Of a stretch of DNA of 64,000 nucleotides, positions 15,800 through 24,787 are shown piece after piece. Source of the stretch: Pseudomonas wayambapalatensis. GTDB lineage: Bacteria > Pseudomonadota > Gammaproteobacteria > Pseudomonadales > Pseudomonadaceae. Each line of letters begins with the position of its first letter. Position 1 is the stretch's first letter. Both the position numbers and the translations under genes were made by a program. Under the pieces are notes generated by a model. The model was not told the origin of the DNA and did not search any database. It saw nothing but the letters and a program-made list of their open reading frames with translations. The stretch lies in contig CP077096.1 of assembly GCA_014268975.2 (NCBI GenBank), positions 4,377,501 to 4,441,500 on the forward strand, read 5' to 3'.

Positions 15800-17971
15800 A
15801 TGACCTCCAATAATACTTCTGCCAATGCAGTGCCCGAGCCCTCGACCAGCATCACCTCGCTGACCCTCGGTGGCGGCCAGGCCACCCGCAACGTCCCCGC
15901 GCAATATCTGTACTTCACCGAGAACGATATCCAACGCATCCTCGACAACCTCGACGGCCTGCGTGACCTGGTGTTCCCGCAGGGCCTGCACGCGGAAGAC
16001 GAAAGCCAATTGCGTCTGGACCAGCAGTTCCCTTCGGTATGCCTGATCGGCCTGGGGCGCTGCGGTTCGAACATTGCCCTTGACGTGGCGGAACTGGTGT
16101 ACAACGCACGTACCTTCTTCCTCAACGAATTCAACAACGAAGACCGCAACAGAAGCGAAGGCGGCTACAGCCCTGCACGCTGGATCCGACAGAACCTGCG
16201 CCTGGTGCAGAACAAGGGCGCCAAGCCGGTATTTCTGGTCGAGCCCTTGGTGATGCTCGGCGACCTGGACAAGGACATCGCCGGACGCATCCGCTTTTCG
16301 CGCAAGGGTGAGCGCGGGGGCTTCCTGCGCGACTACAGCAAGATGAAGATCATGGACCTGTCCGAGGTGCACGCCGGTGGCGCCGGCAATGCGCCGATCC
16401 TCGGCCAGTACCTGGCCAAGATCATCCTCAACAAGGATACCCAGCGCTTCTCGAGCGCCGACTGGAAACTCATCCACTCCTACCTGATCGATTCCTGCGG
16501 CATCAAGGCCAACCAATCGCGCCTGTACTTCTACATCTTCAGCGCCGGCGGCGGTACCGGCTCAGGGATGGCCTCGGAGTTCGGCCTGGCCCAGCAGTAC
16601 TCGTACATGAACAAGACCTTCGACACCAAGCCGGCCGACGAGAACGACGGCAAGGGCGGGCATTCGTTCGTGTTCGAGCCGATCTTCACCAGCGGCATCT
16701 GCGTACTGCCCAATGCCTCCGACCACCGCAGCGAAATGTCCGAAGCCTTGCACATCAATGCCGGGCGCCTGCTGTGCAAGTATTTGTCCGAAGAATGGGA
16801 CTTCTCGTACAACTTCGACAACGAAGACAGCAGCGAGGCCAGCGTGATGGGGCGCATCCGCCCCTGGAACGCAATGATGCTGATCTCCAACGACATCATG
16901 CGCTATGCCGAAGAGAGCGATGACGGCACGATCCAGAACATCGACGTCAATGCCATGGAGAAGCATGCCAACCAGTACATCTCTCAGCAGATTTTCAACA
17001 TCCTCACCGCCCAGGCCGTAACCACCGACTACGACCAGAACTACTTCCGCCGTGCCGGCATCGACATTGGCGAAACCATCCGCCTGGATGCCAACGACCT
17101 GTTCATGAGCCTCGCGGGCCCGGTCGCCATCGCCTATGCCGAATCGGTAGTGCCGGAGGCGCCCGCGCAGGGCTCGGACAAGTTCAAGGTGTTCGAACGC
17201 GAATCGCCGCGCCTGGACATCGACGACCTGTTCTTGCGCTCCATCGACCTGCCCCACTTCAACAAGCAGACCCAGGCCATCGAGGGCATCAGCCTGCTGC
17301 CCATCGAGTCGCGTCGCTATCGCGCGGCACTGGAGCAGTACCAGGCCTCGGGCTTCGACGCAGCGGCCCTGCACGACCTGCATTTCTTCAAGAACTGCTC
17401 GTCGGTGGTATCGATCGTATCGCTGCCCAAGGACTACAAGCTGTCGTACATGGACCTGAACCGGCTCAAGACCCACCTCAACAGCCTGTTCCCCAACACC
17501 ACGCTCAAGCGCTACGCGCTGGTGATCGGTGCCTCGGCCAACCTGTCGCTGACCACTCTGATCGCCAAGAGCCCCTGCCTGTCGGACGACTTCCTGACGC
17601 TGATCGTGGCCTTCATCAAGCGCTGCTTCGCACGCGCGCCCTACCGTTTCGGCGACACGCTGGACAACGCCATCCTGGAATTCATCACCAGCGAGCATTT
17701 CGATGAAGACCGTATCGACGACCTGCTCAACGAACTCGAGAACCCGGCGAAGATCCTCGATACCAACTGGTATGCGATCAAACCGATGTACGAGAAGAAG
17801 TACCGTGAGCTGATCAACGACAAGAGCCGCTTCGTCTCGATCAACGACATCCGCCTGTCGCGCGAATGCGTGAAGAAAGCGGTGAAGTACCTGCGCGAGA
17901 TCTTCAGGCATCGGATCGGCAAGACCCGGGTGATTTCGCTCAACAGCCATACCGGGCGGGTGGATTACTGA
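15800..17971 (+). CDS. tubulin/FtsZ-like GTPase (Tubulin_2-like), chromosomal and solitary
   Basis: A 723-residue protein with the nucleotide loops of the tubulin/FtsZ superfamily. After an N-terminal extension of about 75 residues comes a G1-type glycine loop IGLGRCGSN (83-91), then a T3-like HAGGAGNAPILGQ (191-203), and the diagnostic T4 motif SAGGGTGSGM (248-257; tubulin signature GGGTGSG). A candidate T7 loop NIDVNA (380-385) keeps Asn and the first Asp but lacks the second Asp needed for GTP hydrolysis in FtsZ. About 320 further residues follow with no recognised domain. It is neither FtsZ (about 390 aa) nor obviously TubZ or PhuZ. It stands alone, so no centromere or adaptor partner is visible. 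Cytoplasmic, with no membrane segment. Role unknown; filament formation is inferred from the family. Confidence 0.85.
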   Translation: MTSNNTSANAVPEPSTSITSLTLGGGQATRNVPAQYLYFTENDIQRILDNLDGLRDLVFPQGLHAEDESQLRLDQQFPSVCLIGLGRCGSNIALDVAELVYNARTFFLNEFNNEDRNRSEGGYSPARWIRQNLRLVQNKGAKPVFLVEPLVMLGDLDKDIAGRIRFSRKGERGGFLRDYSKMKIMDLSEVHAGGAGNAPILGQYLAKIILNKDTQRFSSADWKLIHSYLIDSCGIKANQSRLYFYIFSAGGGTGSGMASEFGLAQQYSYMNKTFDTKPADENDGKGGHSFVFEPIFTSGICVLPNASDHRSEMSEALHINAGRLLCKYLSEEWDFSYNFDNEDSSEASVMGRIRPWNAMMLISNDIMRYAEESDDGTIQNIDVNAMEKHANQYISQQIFNILTAQAVTTDYDQNYFRRAGIDIGETIRLDANDLFMSLAGPVAIAYAESVVPEAPAQGSDKFKVFERESPRLDIDDLFLRSIDLPHFNKQTQAIEGISLLPIESRRYRAALEQYQASGFDAAALHDLHFFKNCSSVVSIVSLPKDYKLSYMDLNRLKTHLNSLFPNTTLKRYALVIGASANLSLTTLIAKSPCLSDDFLTLIVAFIKRCFARAPYRFGDTLDNAILEFITSEHFDEDRIDDLLNELENPAKILDTNWYAIKPMYEKKYRELINDKSRFVSINDIRLSRECVKKAVKYLREIFRHRIGKTRVISLNSHTGRVDY

Positions 17972-18052
17972 GGTCTGACATCTGACTCTTGTAGAAGTGG
18001 CGGTTCACCGCTGCGACTTGCCTGCGAATGCAATAGTGACGGCGCGGACGCA

Positions 18053-18077
18053 TTCGCGGGCAAGCCCGCTCCTACAG
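18053..18077. repeat. REP palindrome (second copy, inverted orientation)
   Basis: TTCGCGGGCAAGCCCGCTCC followed by TACAG is the P. putida REP core in the opposite orientation to the copy at 12341-12365. It lies about 80 bases after the tubulin-like gene stop. The rest of the 244-base gap up to 18215 holds no gene that I can support. Confidence 0.85.
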
Positions 18078-18215
18078 GGATATTACGCATCCCGTAAACT
18101 GTTACCGCAGTGGCGAACGCAGCGGCGACTTGTTACTTACTTCCACCTTACGTCAGCGTCAACACGCACCAACAAGGTGCAATCAACTACTTTTACGCAC
18201 TAAAAAAGCCCGCAG

Positions 18216-18521
18216 TTATTCCGCTTTCTTCACCTGGATCACGATGAACGGCGAAACTACCACCGCCCAGATCTCGGGATCGCGGCTTTGCAGGTCTAGC
18301 GCCTGCTCTGCACTGAGCGGTCCGACAACGCCATCGTTACGCCACTTGGCGAAGATTTCGCTGCGATTCTCGGCCATCGCCTCGGCAACGGCGATCAGAT
18401 CCAGGCTGGAGTCGACCCAAATCAGGTCACCCTTGGCCCAGAAACGCTCCAAGGCTTTCCACTCGATAATCGCGGTCTCGCCGAGCAATTTGGCATAGAG
18501 GGTGCTTGTGTGATCAGTCAT
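18216..18521 (-). CDS. DUF2288 family protein
   Basis: A 101-residue soluble protein with the DUF2288 pattern: LYAKLLGETAIIEWKALERF near the N-terminus, then KGDLIWVDSSLDL and a central AVAEAMAENR helix, ending SPFIVIQVKK. The function of the family is not known. The start at 18521 is supported by an AGGAA ribosome site. Monocistronic; an A/T-rich stretch after the stop (18200-18215) may act with a short stem as terminator. Confidence 0.8.
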   Translation of the reverse strand: MTDHTSTLYAKLLGETAIIEWKALERFWAKGDLIWVDSSLDLIAVAEAMAENRSEIFAKWRNDGVVGPLSAEQALDLQSRDPEIWAVVVSPFIVIQVKKAE

Positions 18522-18743
18522 GGGTTTTCCTGCCGACAGAATGGCCATTTGAAAAGGCCGGCATTTTTGCAGAAAAACCCGGTTTCAAATACGTAATTTG
18601 ATCGACGGGCCCCGGTTATATGGGGTTGGGCTCGGGATAGAGGCAAAGTGATGGCGCTTTTCTATATCTTTATGTCGATCATGCGACACCCCGGGAAACA
18701 GGCGCTTTTCGCCCGCTTTTCAAGCGCTCGGACAGCGCTCTAC

Positions 18744-18776
18744 ACTGTACCGGTACAGTTCCGGGACATGTTCCGG
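18744..18776. promoter_or_regulatory. tandem palindromes upstream of livK
   Basis: ACTGTACCGGTACAGT (18744-18759) is a perfect 16-base palindrome, followed without gap by CCGGGACATGTTCCGG (18761-18776), a palindrome with one symmetric mismatch. They lie about 105-140 bases before livK, overlapping a possible -10 element TACACT (18741-18746). They look like operators for the branched-chain amino acid transport genes. The remainder of the 360-base gap 18522-18881 shows no coding potential. Confidence 0.5.
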
Positions 18777-18881
18777 GGGAAGGTGGGCTTGCGACATGGC
18801 ACGAGCGTGCCGCAAATCCCGCCCGGTCTGTAGCCCTGGCCGCCAGGACTATAAGAATTACAACAGAATGAGTGGAGCACT

Positions 18882-19997
18882 ATGATCAAGATTTCCAAGC
18901 TGTTCGCCGCAATGGTCCTGGCCGGGGTAGCCAGCCATTCGTTTGCCGCCGACACCATCAAGATCGGCATCGCCGGTCCCAAGACCGGTCCGGTCACGCA
19001 ATATGGCGACATGCAGTTCATCGGCGCCAAACAGGCCATCAAAGACATCAACGCCAAGGGTGGCGTCGACGGCAAGATGCTCGAGGCCAAGGAATATGAC
19101 GACGCGTGCGACCCGAAACAGGCCGTTGCAGTCGCCAACAAAGTGGTCAACGACGGCGTCAAGTTCGTCATCGGCCACCTGTGCTCCAGCTCCACCCAGC
19201 CTGCGTCCGACATCTACGAAGACGAAGGCGTGATCATGATCACCCCTGCCGCCACCTCCCCGGAAATCACCGCGCGTGGCTACAAGCTGATCTTCCGCAC
19301 CATCGGTCTGGACAGCGCCCAGGGCCCGGCGGCCGGCAACTACATCGCCGACCACGTCAAGCCCAAGGTCGTTGCCGTCCTGCACGACAAGCAGCAGTAC
19401 GGTGAAGGCATCGCTACCGCGGTCAAGCAGACCCTCGAGAAGAAAGGCACCAAGGTCGCCGTCTTCGAAGGCCTGAACGCCGGTGACAAGGACTTCTCCT
19501 CGATCATCCAGAAGCTCAAGCAGAACAACGTCGACTTCGTCTACTACGGTGGCTACCACCCAGAGCTGGGCCTGATCCTGCGCCAGGCGCAAGAGAAGGG
19601 CCTGAAGGCCAAGTTCATGGGGCCGGAAGGTGTCGGCAACGACTCCATCTCGCAGATCGCCCAGGGCGCTTCCGAAGGCCTGCTGGTCACCCTGCCGAAG
19701 TCGTTCGACGCTGACCCTGAGAACAAGGCCATCGTCGACGCCATCAAGGCTGACGGCAAGGATCCAAGCGGTCCGTTCGTGTTCCCGGCCTACTCCGCTG
19801 TCGAGCTGATCGCCAAGGGTATCGAAGCCGCCAAGTCCGAAGACACCGACAAGGTGGCAGCCGCCATCCACGCCGGCAAGTTCAAGACCCCGACCGGCGA
19901 GCTGTCCTACGACGAGAAAGGCGACCTGAAAGACTTCAAGTTCGTGGTCTACGAATGGCACTTCGGCAAGCCGAAGACCGAAGTCTCCCCTCAGTAA
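18882..19997 (+). CDS. livK: branched-chain amino acid ABC transporter substrate-binding protein
   Basis: Periplasmic binding protein (BraC/LivK) that delivers Leu, Ile, Val and often Ala/Thr to the LIV-I transporter. The 371-residue precursor has a clear Sec signal peptide (MIKISKLFAAMVLAGVASHSFA, cut before ADTIKIG). The mature part has the type I periplasmic fold with GPKTGPVTQYG and the conserved STQPASDIYEDEG and TPAATSPE ligand-loop region. A GGAG ribosome site precedes the start. A strong terminator follows directly, separating it from livHMGF, which fits the need for excess binding protein over membrane complex. Confidence 0.95.
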   Translation: MIKISKLFAAMVLAGVASHSFAADTIKIGIAGPKTGPVTQYGDMQFIGAKQAIKDINAKGGVDGKMLEAKEYDDACDPKQAVAVANKVVNDGVKFVIGHLCSSSTQPASDIYEDEGVIMITPAATSPEITARGYKLIFRTIGLDSAQGPAAGNYIADHVKPKVVAVLHDKQQYGEGIATAVKQTLEKKGTKVAVFEGLNAGDKDFSSIIQKLKQNNVDFVYYGGYHPELGLILRQAQEKGLKAKFMGPEGVGNDSISQIAQGASEGLLVTLPKSFDADPENKAIVDAIKADGKDPSGPFVFPAYSAVELIAKGIEAAKSEDTDKVAAAIHAGKFKTPTGELSYDEKGDLKDFKFVVYEWHFGKPKTEVSPQ

Positions 19998-20021
19998 CTG
20001 CGTGACTAATAGCTGACCGAG

Positions 20022-20053
20022 AAGCCCACTGTGCGAGCAGTGGGCTTTGTTTT
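20022..20053 (+). terminator. terminator between livK and livHMGF
   Basis: AAGCCCACTG (20022-20031), a six-base loop and CAGTGGGCTT (20038-20047) form a 10-base-pair stem followed by a T-rich tract. Located 25 bases after the livK stop. Partial read-through would set the livK to livH ratio. Confidence 0.85.
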
Positions 20054-20062
20054 ACGAGGTTC

Positions 20063-20224
20063 ATGGACCTGATTCCCGCGATCCGGGAGCCGGTTCACCT
20101 GAAAATCTTAAAACCGTCACCCGCGGTTTCCTGGCTGTGCCCACTGACTTGGCGAAGACCACGAAACGGGCCGGGCCCATCGCCCGCCAGCGAAATGCAA
20201 ATCAGGTTTTTAGGAGCGCTGTAA
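20063..20224 (+). other. possible 53-codon leader ORF overlapping livH
   Basis: An ATG at 20063 with GAGG just upstream opens 53 codons ending TAA at 20222-20224, overlapping the livH ATG as TAATG, a layout typical of coupled translation. The product begins MDLIPAIREPVHLKIL and has no recognisable family. The livH frame is also open through this region, so part of the openness may be compositional. Could be a regulatory leader, or chance. Confidence 0.25.
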
Positions 20225-21147
20225 TGCCTGAGATCTACCATTTCTTCCAACAACTGGTTAATGGATTGACCATCGGCAGCACCTATGCCTTGATCGCCAT
20301 CGGTTACACGATGGTGTACGGCATCATCGGGATGATCAACTTCGCCCACGGCGAGGTGTACATGATCGGATCCTACGTGGCCTTCATCGCCCTCGCGGGG
20401 CTGGCCATGATGGGCATTCACTCGCTGCCGATCCTCATGACCGTGGCCTTCGTCGCCACCATCTGCGTCACCAGTGCCTATGGCTACAGCATCGAGCGGG
20501 TCGCCTACCGACCGCTGCGTAACAGCAACCGCCTGATCCCGCTGATTTCCGCCATCGGCATGTCGATCTTCCTGCAGAACACCGTGCTCCTGTCGCAGGA
20601 CTCCAAGGACAAATCCATCCCCAACCTGATTCCGGGCGCCTTCTCGTTCGGCCCGGGCGGTGCGGAGGAAGTGCTGGTGTCCTACATGCAGATCCTGGTG
20701 TTCGTGGTCACCCTGGTGGCCATGACCTGCCTGACCCTGTTCATCTCCCGTTCCCGTCTGGGCCGCGCCTGCCGCGCCTGCGCCGAGGACATCAAGATGG
20801 CCAACCTGCTGGGCATCAACACCAACAACATCATCGCCCTGACCTTCGTCATCGGTGCTGCCCTGGCGGCCGTGGCGGCCGTACTGCTGAGCATGCAGTA
20901 CGGGGTGATCAACCCCAACGCCGGTTTCCTGGTGGGCCTGAAGGCCTTCACCGCGGCGGTACTGGGCGGCATCGGCAGCATTCCGGGCGCCATGCTCGGC
21001 GGGCTGGTGCTGGGTGTGGCCGAAGCCTTCGGCGCCGACATCTTCGGCGACCAATACAAGGATGTGGTGGCGTTTGGCTTGTTGGTTCTCGTCTTGCTGT
21101 TCCGGCCGACCGGCATCCTGGGCCGTCCGGAGGTTGAAAAAGTATGA
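20224..21147 (+). CDS. livH: branched-chain amino acid ABC transporter permease LivH (BraD)
   Basis: First membrane subunit of the LIV-I importer, 307 aa with about eight hydrophobic helices. The N-terminus MPEIYHFFQQLVNGLTIGS and GIIGMINFAHGEVYMIG are characteristic, and the C-terminal part contains the permease EAA-like loop region (TAAVLGGIGSIPGAMLGG). The frame is open back to 20047, but the family start is at 20224 with a TAGGAG ribosome site. It overlaps livM by the ATGA arrangement. Part of livHMGF. Confidence 0.95.
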   Translation: MPEIYHFFQQLVNGLTIGSTYALIAIGYTMVYGIIGMINFAHGEVYMIGSYVAFIALAGLAMMGIHSLPILMTVAFVATICVTSAYGYSIERVAYRPLRNSNRLIPLISAIGMSIFLQNTVLLSQDSKDKSIPNLIPGAFSFGPGGAEEVLVSYMQILVFVVTLVAMTCLTLFISRSRLGRACRACAEDIKMANLLGINTNNIIALTFVIGAALAAVAAVLLSMQYGVINPNAGFLVGLKAFTAAVLGGIGSIPGAMLGGLVLGVAEAFGADIFGDQYKDVVAFGLLVLVLLFRPTGILGRPEVEKV

Positions 21148-22400
21148 ACAGAAATCTCAAACAGGCGTTCTTCAGCGCCTTGCTGGTCTGGGCCGTCGCC
21201 TTCCCGGTGCTGGGCCTGAAGCTGAGCATCGACGGCATCAGCCTGATCGTGCACAGCCAGGGCAGCTTCACCATCAGCATCATTGCCGTGTGTTCGATAC
21301 TGATGTTCCTGCGCGTGCTGTTCGACAAGCAGTGGAGTTCGGTGATGGGCGGGGGCTCGGATCGCAAACTGATCCCGCCTTCGGTCAGCAACTTCCTGAC
21401 CCTGCCCAAGACCCAGCGCTGGATCATCCTCGGCCTGATCGTGGCCGCCCTGATCTGGCCTTTCTTCGGCTCGCGCGGCGCGGTCGACATCGCCACCCTG
21501 ATCCTGATCTACGTGTTGCTGGGCCTGGGCCTGAACATCGTGGTCGGCCTGGCCGGCCTGCTCGACCTGGGTTACGTCGGTTTCTACGCCGTCGGCGCCT
21601 ACAGCTACGCCATGCTCTCGCACTACCTGGGCTGGAGCTTCTGGGTCTGCCTGCCGATCGCCGGCCTCATGGCCGCGACATTCGGCTTCCTGCTCGGCTT
21701 CCCGGTACTGCGCCTGCGCGGTGACTACCTGGCGATCGTCACGCTCGGCTTCGGCGAAATCATTCGCCTTTTCCTGCGCAACCTCACCGACTGGACCGGC
21801 GGCCCCAACGGCATCAGCAACATCCCCAAACCCGAGTTCTTCGGGCTCACCTTCGAGCGCCGCGCGGCAGAGGGCATGCAGACCTTCCACGAGTTCTTCG
21901 GGCTGGAATACAACTCGATCAACAAGGTCATCTTCCTCTACCTGGTCGCCCTGCTGCTGGCCTTGCTGGCGCTGTTCGTGATCAACCGCCTGCTGCGCAT
22001 GCCGATCGGGCGTGCTTGGGAAGCGCTGCGCGAAGACGAGATCGCCTGCCGCGCGCTGGGCCTGAACCCTACCGTGATCAAGCTCTCGGCCTTCACCCTG
22101 GGCGCCTGCTTCGCAGGTTTCGCCGGCAGCTTCTTCGCTGCGCGCCAGGGCCTGGTGACGCCGGAGTCGTTCACCTTCATCGAGTCGGCGATCATCCTCG
22201 CCATCGTCGTGCTTGGCGGCATGGGCTCTCAATTGGGCGTGATTCTCGCGGCCATCGTGATGATCCTGCTGCCTGAGCTGATGCGTGAGTTCAGCGAATA
22301 CCGGATGCTGATGTTCGGTGCGCTGATGGTGTTGATGATGATCTGGCGTCCGCAAGGCCTGCTGCCTATGCAACGTCCACACATGGAGCTGCGTCGATGA
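21144..22400 (+). CDS. livM: branched-chain amino acid ABC transporter permease LivM (BraE)
   Basis: Second membrane subunit of the LIV-I importer, 418 aa. It has an N-terminal extension with two helices typical of the proteobacterial LivM, followed by the core with YVLLGLGLNIVVGLAGLLDLG and LRLRGDYLAIVTLGFGEI, both family signatures, and GGMGSQLGVILAAI near the end. ATGA overlap with both livH upstream and livG downstream shows a tightly coupled operon. Confidence 0.95.
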   Translation: MNRNLKQAFFSALLVWAVAFPVLGLKLSIDGISLIVHSQGSFTISIIAVCSILMFLRVLFDKQWSSVMGGGSDRKLIPPSVSNFLTLPKTQRWIILGLIVAALIWPFFGSRGAVDIATLILIYVLLGLGLNIVVGLAGLLDLGYVGFYAVGAYSYAMLSHYLGWSFWVCLPIAGLMAATFGFLLGFPVLRLRGDYLAIVTLGFGEIIRLFLRNLTDWTGGPNGISNIPKPEFFGLTFERRAAEGMQTFHEFFGLEYNSINKVIFLYLVALLLALLALFVINRLLRMPIGRAWEALREDEIACRALGLNPTVIKLSAFTLGACFAGFAGSFFAARQGLVTPESFTFIESAIILAIVVLGGMGSQLGVILAAIVMILLPELMREFSEYRMLMFGALMVLMMIWRPQGLLPMQRPHMELRR

Positions 22401-23164
22401 GCCGCGAAATTCTGCAAGTCAGCGACCTGAGCATGCGCTTCGGCGGCTTGTTGGCGGTCAACGGCGTGGGCCTGACCGTCAAGGAAAAACAGGTGGTGGC
22501 CCTGATCGGCCCGAACGGCGCTGGCAAGACCACGGTGTTCAACTGCCTGACCGGCTTCTACAAGCCAAGTGGCGGCACCATCCTGCTCGACGGCCAGCCG
22601 ATCCAGGGCCTGGCCGGCCACCAGATCGCCCGCAAGGGTGTGGTGCGGACCTTCCAGAACGTACGCCTGTTCAAGGAAATGACCGCGCTGGAAAACCTGC
22701 TGATCGCCCAGCACCGGCACCTGAACACCAACTTCTTTGCCGGCCTGTTCAAGACCCCGTCCTTCCGCCGCAGCGAGAAGGAAGCCATGGAGCGGGCCCA
22801 GTACTGGCTGGAGAAGGTCAACCTGACCGAATTCGCCAACCGTACCGCCGGCACCCTGGCCTACGGTCAGCAACGCCGCCTGGAAATCGCCCGCTGCATG
22901 ATGACCCAGCCACGGATCATCATGCTCGACGAACCGGCAGCAGGCCTGAACCCCAAGGAAACCGAAGACCTCAAGGCCCTCATCGGCTACCTGCGCGAAT
23001 CGCACAACGTGACCGTGCTGCTGATCGAGCACGACATGAAACTGGTGATGAGCATTTCCGACCACATCGTGGTGATCAACCAGGGCACGCCGCTGGCCGA
23101 TGGCACGCCGGAAGAGATTCGCTGCAATCCTGATGTGATCAAGGCCTACCTGGGGGAAGCGTAA
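22397..23164 (+). CDS. livG: branched-chain amino acid ABC transporter ATP-binding protein LivG (BraF)
   Basis: One of two cytoplasmic ATPases of the LIV-I importer, 255 aa. Walker A GPNGAGKTT (about residues 38-46), a degenerate signature LAYGQQRRLEIAR, Walker B IIMLDEPAAGLNP and the H-loop LLIEHDM are all present. The insertion around HRHLNTNFFAGLFKTPSFRR is usual for LivG. Overlaps livM by 4 bases; livF starts one base after its stop. Confidence 0.95.
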   Translation: MSREILQVSDLSMRFGGLLAVNGVGLTVKEKQVVALIGPNGAGKTTVFNCLTGFYKPSGGTILLDGQPIQGLAGHQIARKGVVRTFQNVRLFKEMTALENLLIAQHRHLNTNFFAGLFKTPSFRRSEKEAMERAQYWLEKVNLTEFANRTAGTLAYGQQRRLEIARCMMTQPRIIMLDEPAAGLNPKETEDLKALIGYLRESHNVTVLLIEHDMKLVMSISDHIVVINQGTPLADGTPEEIRCNPDVIKAYLGEA

Positions 23165-23866
<702 letters not shown>

Positions 23867-23872
23867 ATGATC

Positions 23873-23895
23873 AAAGGGCCTGCGGGCCCTTTTTT
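23873..23895 (+). terminator. terminator of livHMGF
   Basis: AAAGGGCC-TGC-GGGCCCTTTTTT is a GC-rich stem with short loop and T tract, starting seven bases after the livF stop. Confidence 0.9.
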
Positions 23896-24009
23896 CATGG
23901 GGGTGGAGGTTCGGTGGCCGGTACTGTTCCTGCGGCCTGCCCCTTGTGAAGCCGCTCCCCGCTGGGTAACGTGGCCAACTTCAACCCGCCGCGACCCCGG
24001 AGTCCACCG

Positions 24010-24684
24010 ATGCGCCTCACCCCTCCCCTGCTGCTCGCTGCCCTGCTGCCCCTGTTCGCCGGTTGCCAGATGCTCGCCGAGCAACCAAGCGACCCGAACG
24101 TCGGCACCACGCGCATGCAAGGCGAACTGAGCGCAGCCAACGGTCAGTTGCTGTTCAAGCCTTGCAGCGAGGCACGCCGCTTCGTGGTCAAGGATGCCGC
24201 CGGCACCGGTATCCTGCAGGAAGCCGCCAACCTCGCCAATGGCCCCAAGGCCGCACTGTTCGCCGACCTCCGCGGGCGCCTGGCCGGCAGCCGCGAAGCC
24301 AACAGTGACGGCCAGCTGGACGTCACCCGGCTGTACCGCGTCGAAAACTCCGCCAGCGCCTGCGAAGACCCCAACTTCAAGCAACTGACTCTGCGTGCCG
24401 GCGGGCATGCACCCGACTGGGACATCAAAGCCAGCGGCAAGGGCATGGTGATCAACCGTGCCGACAAGGATCCACTGCCGCTGCCGTTCCTCGAAGAGCA
24501 GATGCCCGGCGGCGGCCTTAGCCTGTCCAGTGAAGCCAACGGCCAGCGCGTCGAGCTATGGGTCGCGCCGCAGCGTTGCGTCGAGCCTGGCACCGGTGCC
24601 GTGCGCCATCTACGCGCCGAACTGCGCATCGATGGCCAGACCCTGCAAGGCTGCGCCTACTACGGCGGTGCGCGCGACAACTGA
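24010..24684 (+). CDS. COG3650-type predicted lipoprotein
   Basis: A 224-residue envelope protein with a lipoprotein signal peptide and lipobox LFAGC (Cys near residue 19). Mature motifs such as GQLLFKPCSEARRFVV, LTLRAGGHAPDWDIKASG and the ending LQGCAYYGGARDN fit the COG3650 group of HslJ-like small domains seen in pseudomonad lipoproteins. Paired cysteines could form disulphides. The start at 24010 has CGGAG upstream; an in-frame start at 23971 would put the signal peptide in the middle. Function unknown. A short 103-base gap separates it from the FAD enzyme. Confidence 0.72.
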   Translation: MRLTPPLLLAALLPLFAGCQMLAEQPSDPNVGTTRMQGELSAANGQLLFKPCSEARRFVVKDAAGTGILQEAANLANGPKAALFADLRGRLAGSREANSDGQLDVTRLYRVENSASACEDPNFKQLTLRAGGHAPDWDIKASGKGMVINRADKDPLPLPFLEEQMPGGGLSLSSEANGQRVELWVAPQRCVEPGTGAVRHLRAELRIDGQTLQGCAYYGGARDN

Positions 24685-24787
24685 TCATCGGGTACTTTTA
24701 TCCTGCCAGTCAGGCCGGCGAACAGCTTATACTTGGCGGTTTGAGTAAAGCCGCCGGCCGCCCATGGCCGGGATACTGGACCCTGCC

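Noticed and set aside
18744..18759. LexA (SOS) box upstream of livK
   Set aside because: The palindrome has CTGT and ACAG ends but only 6 bases between, not the 8 required, and livK is not a damage-response gene.
20047..20223. N-terminal extension of LivH
   Set aside because: The frame is open, but the family start and a TAGGAG ribosome site are at 20224; the extra residues are not hydrophobic or conserved in type.
23971..24009. Earlier start for the COG3650-type lipoprotein
   Set aside because: It would place about 13 residues rich in Pro and Arg before the lipoprotein signal peptide.
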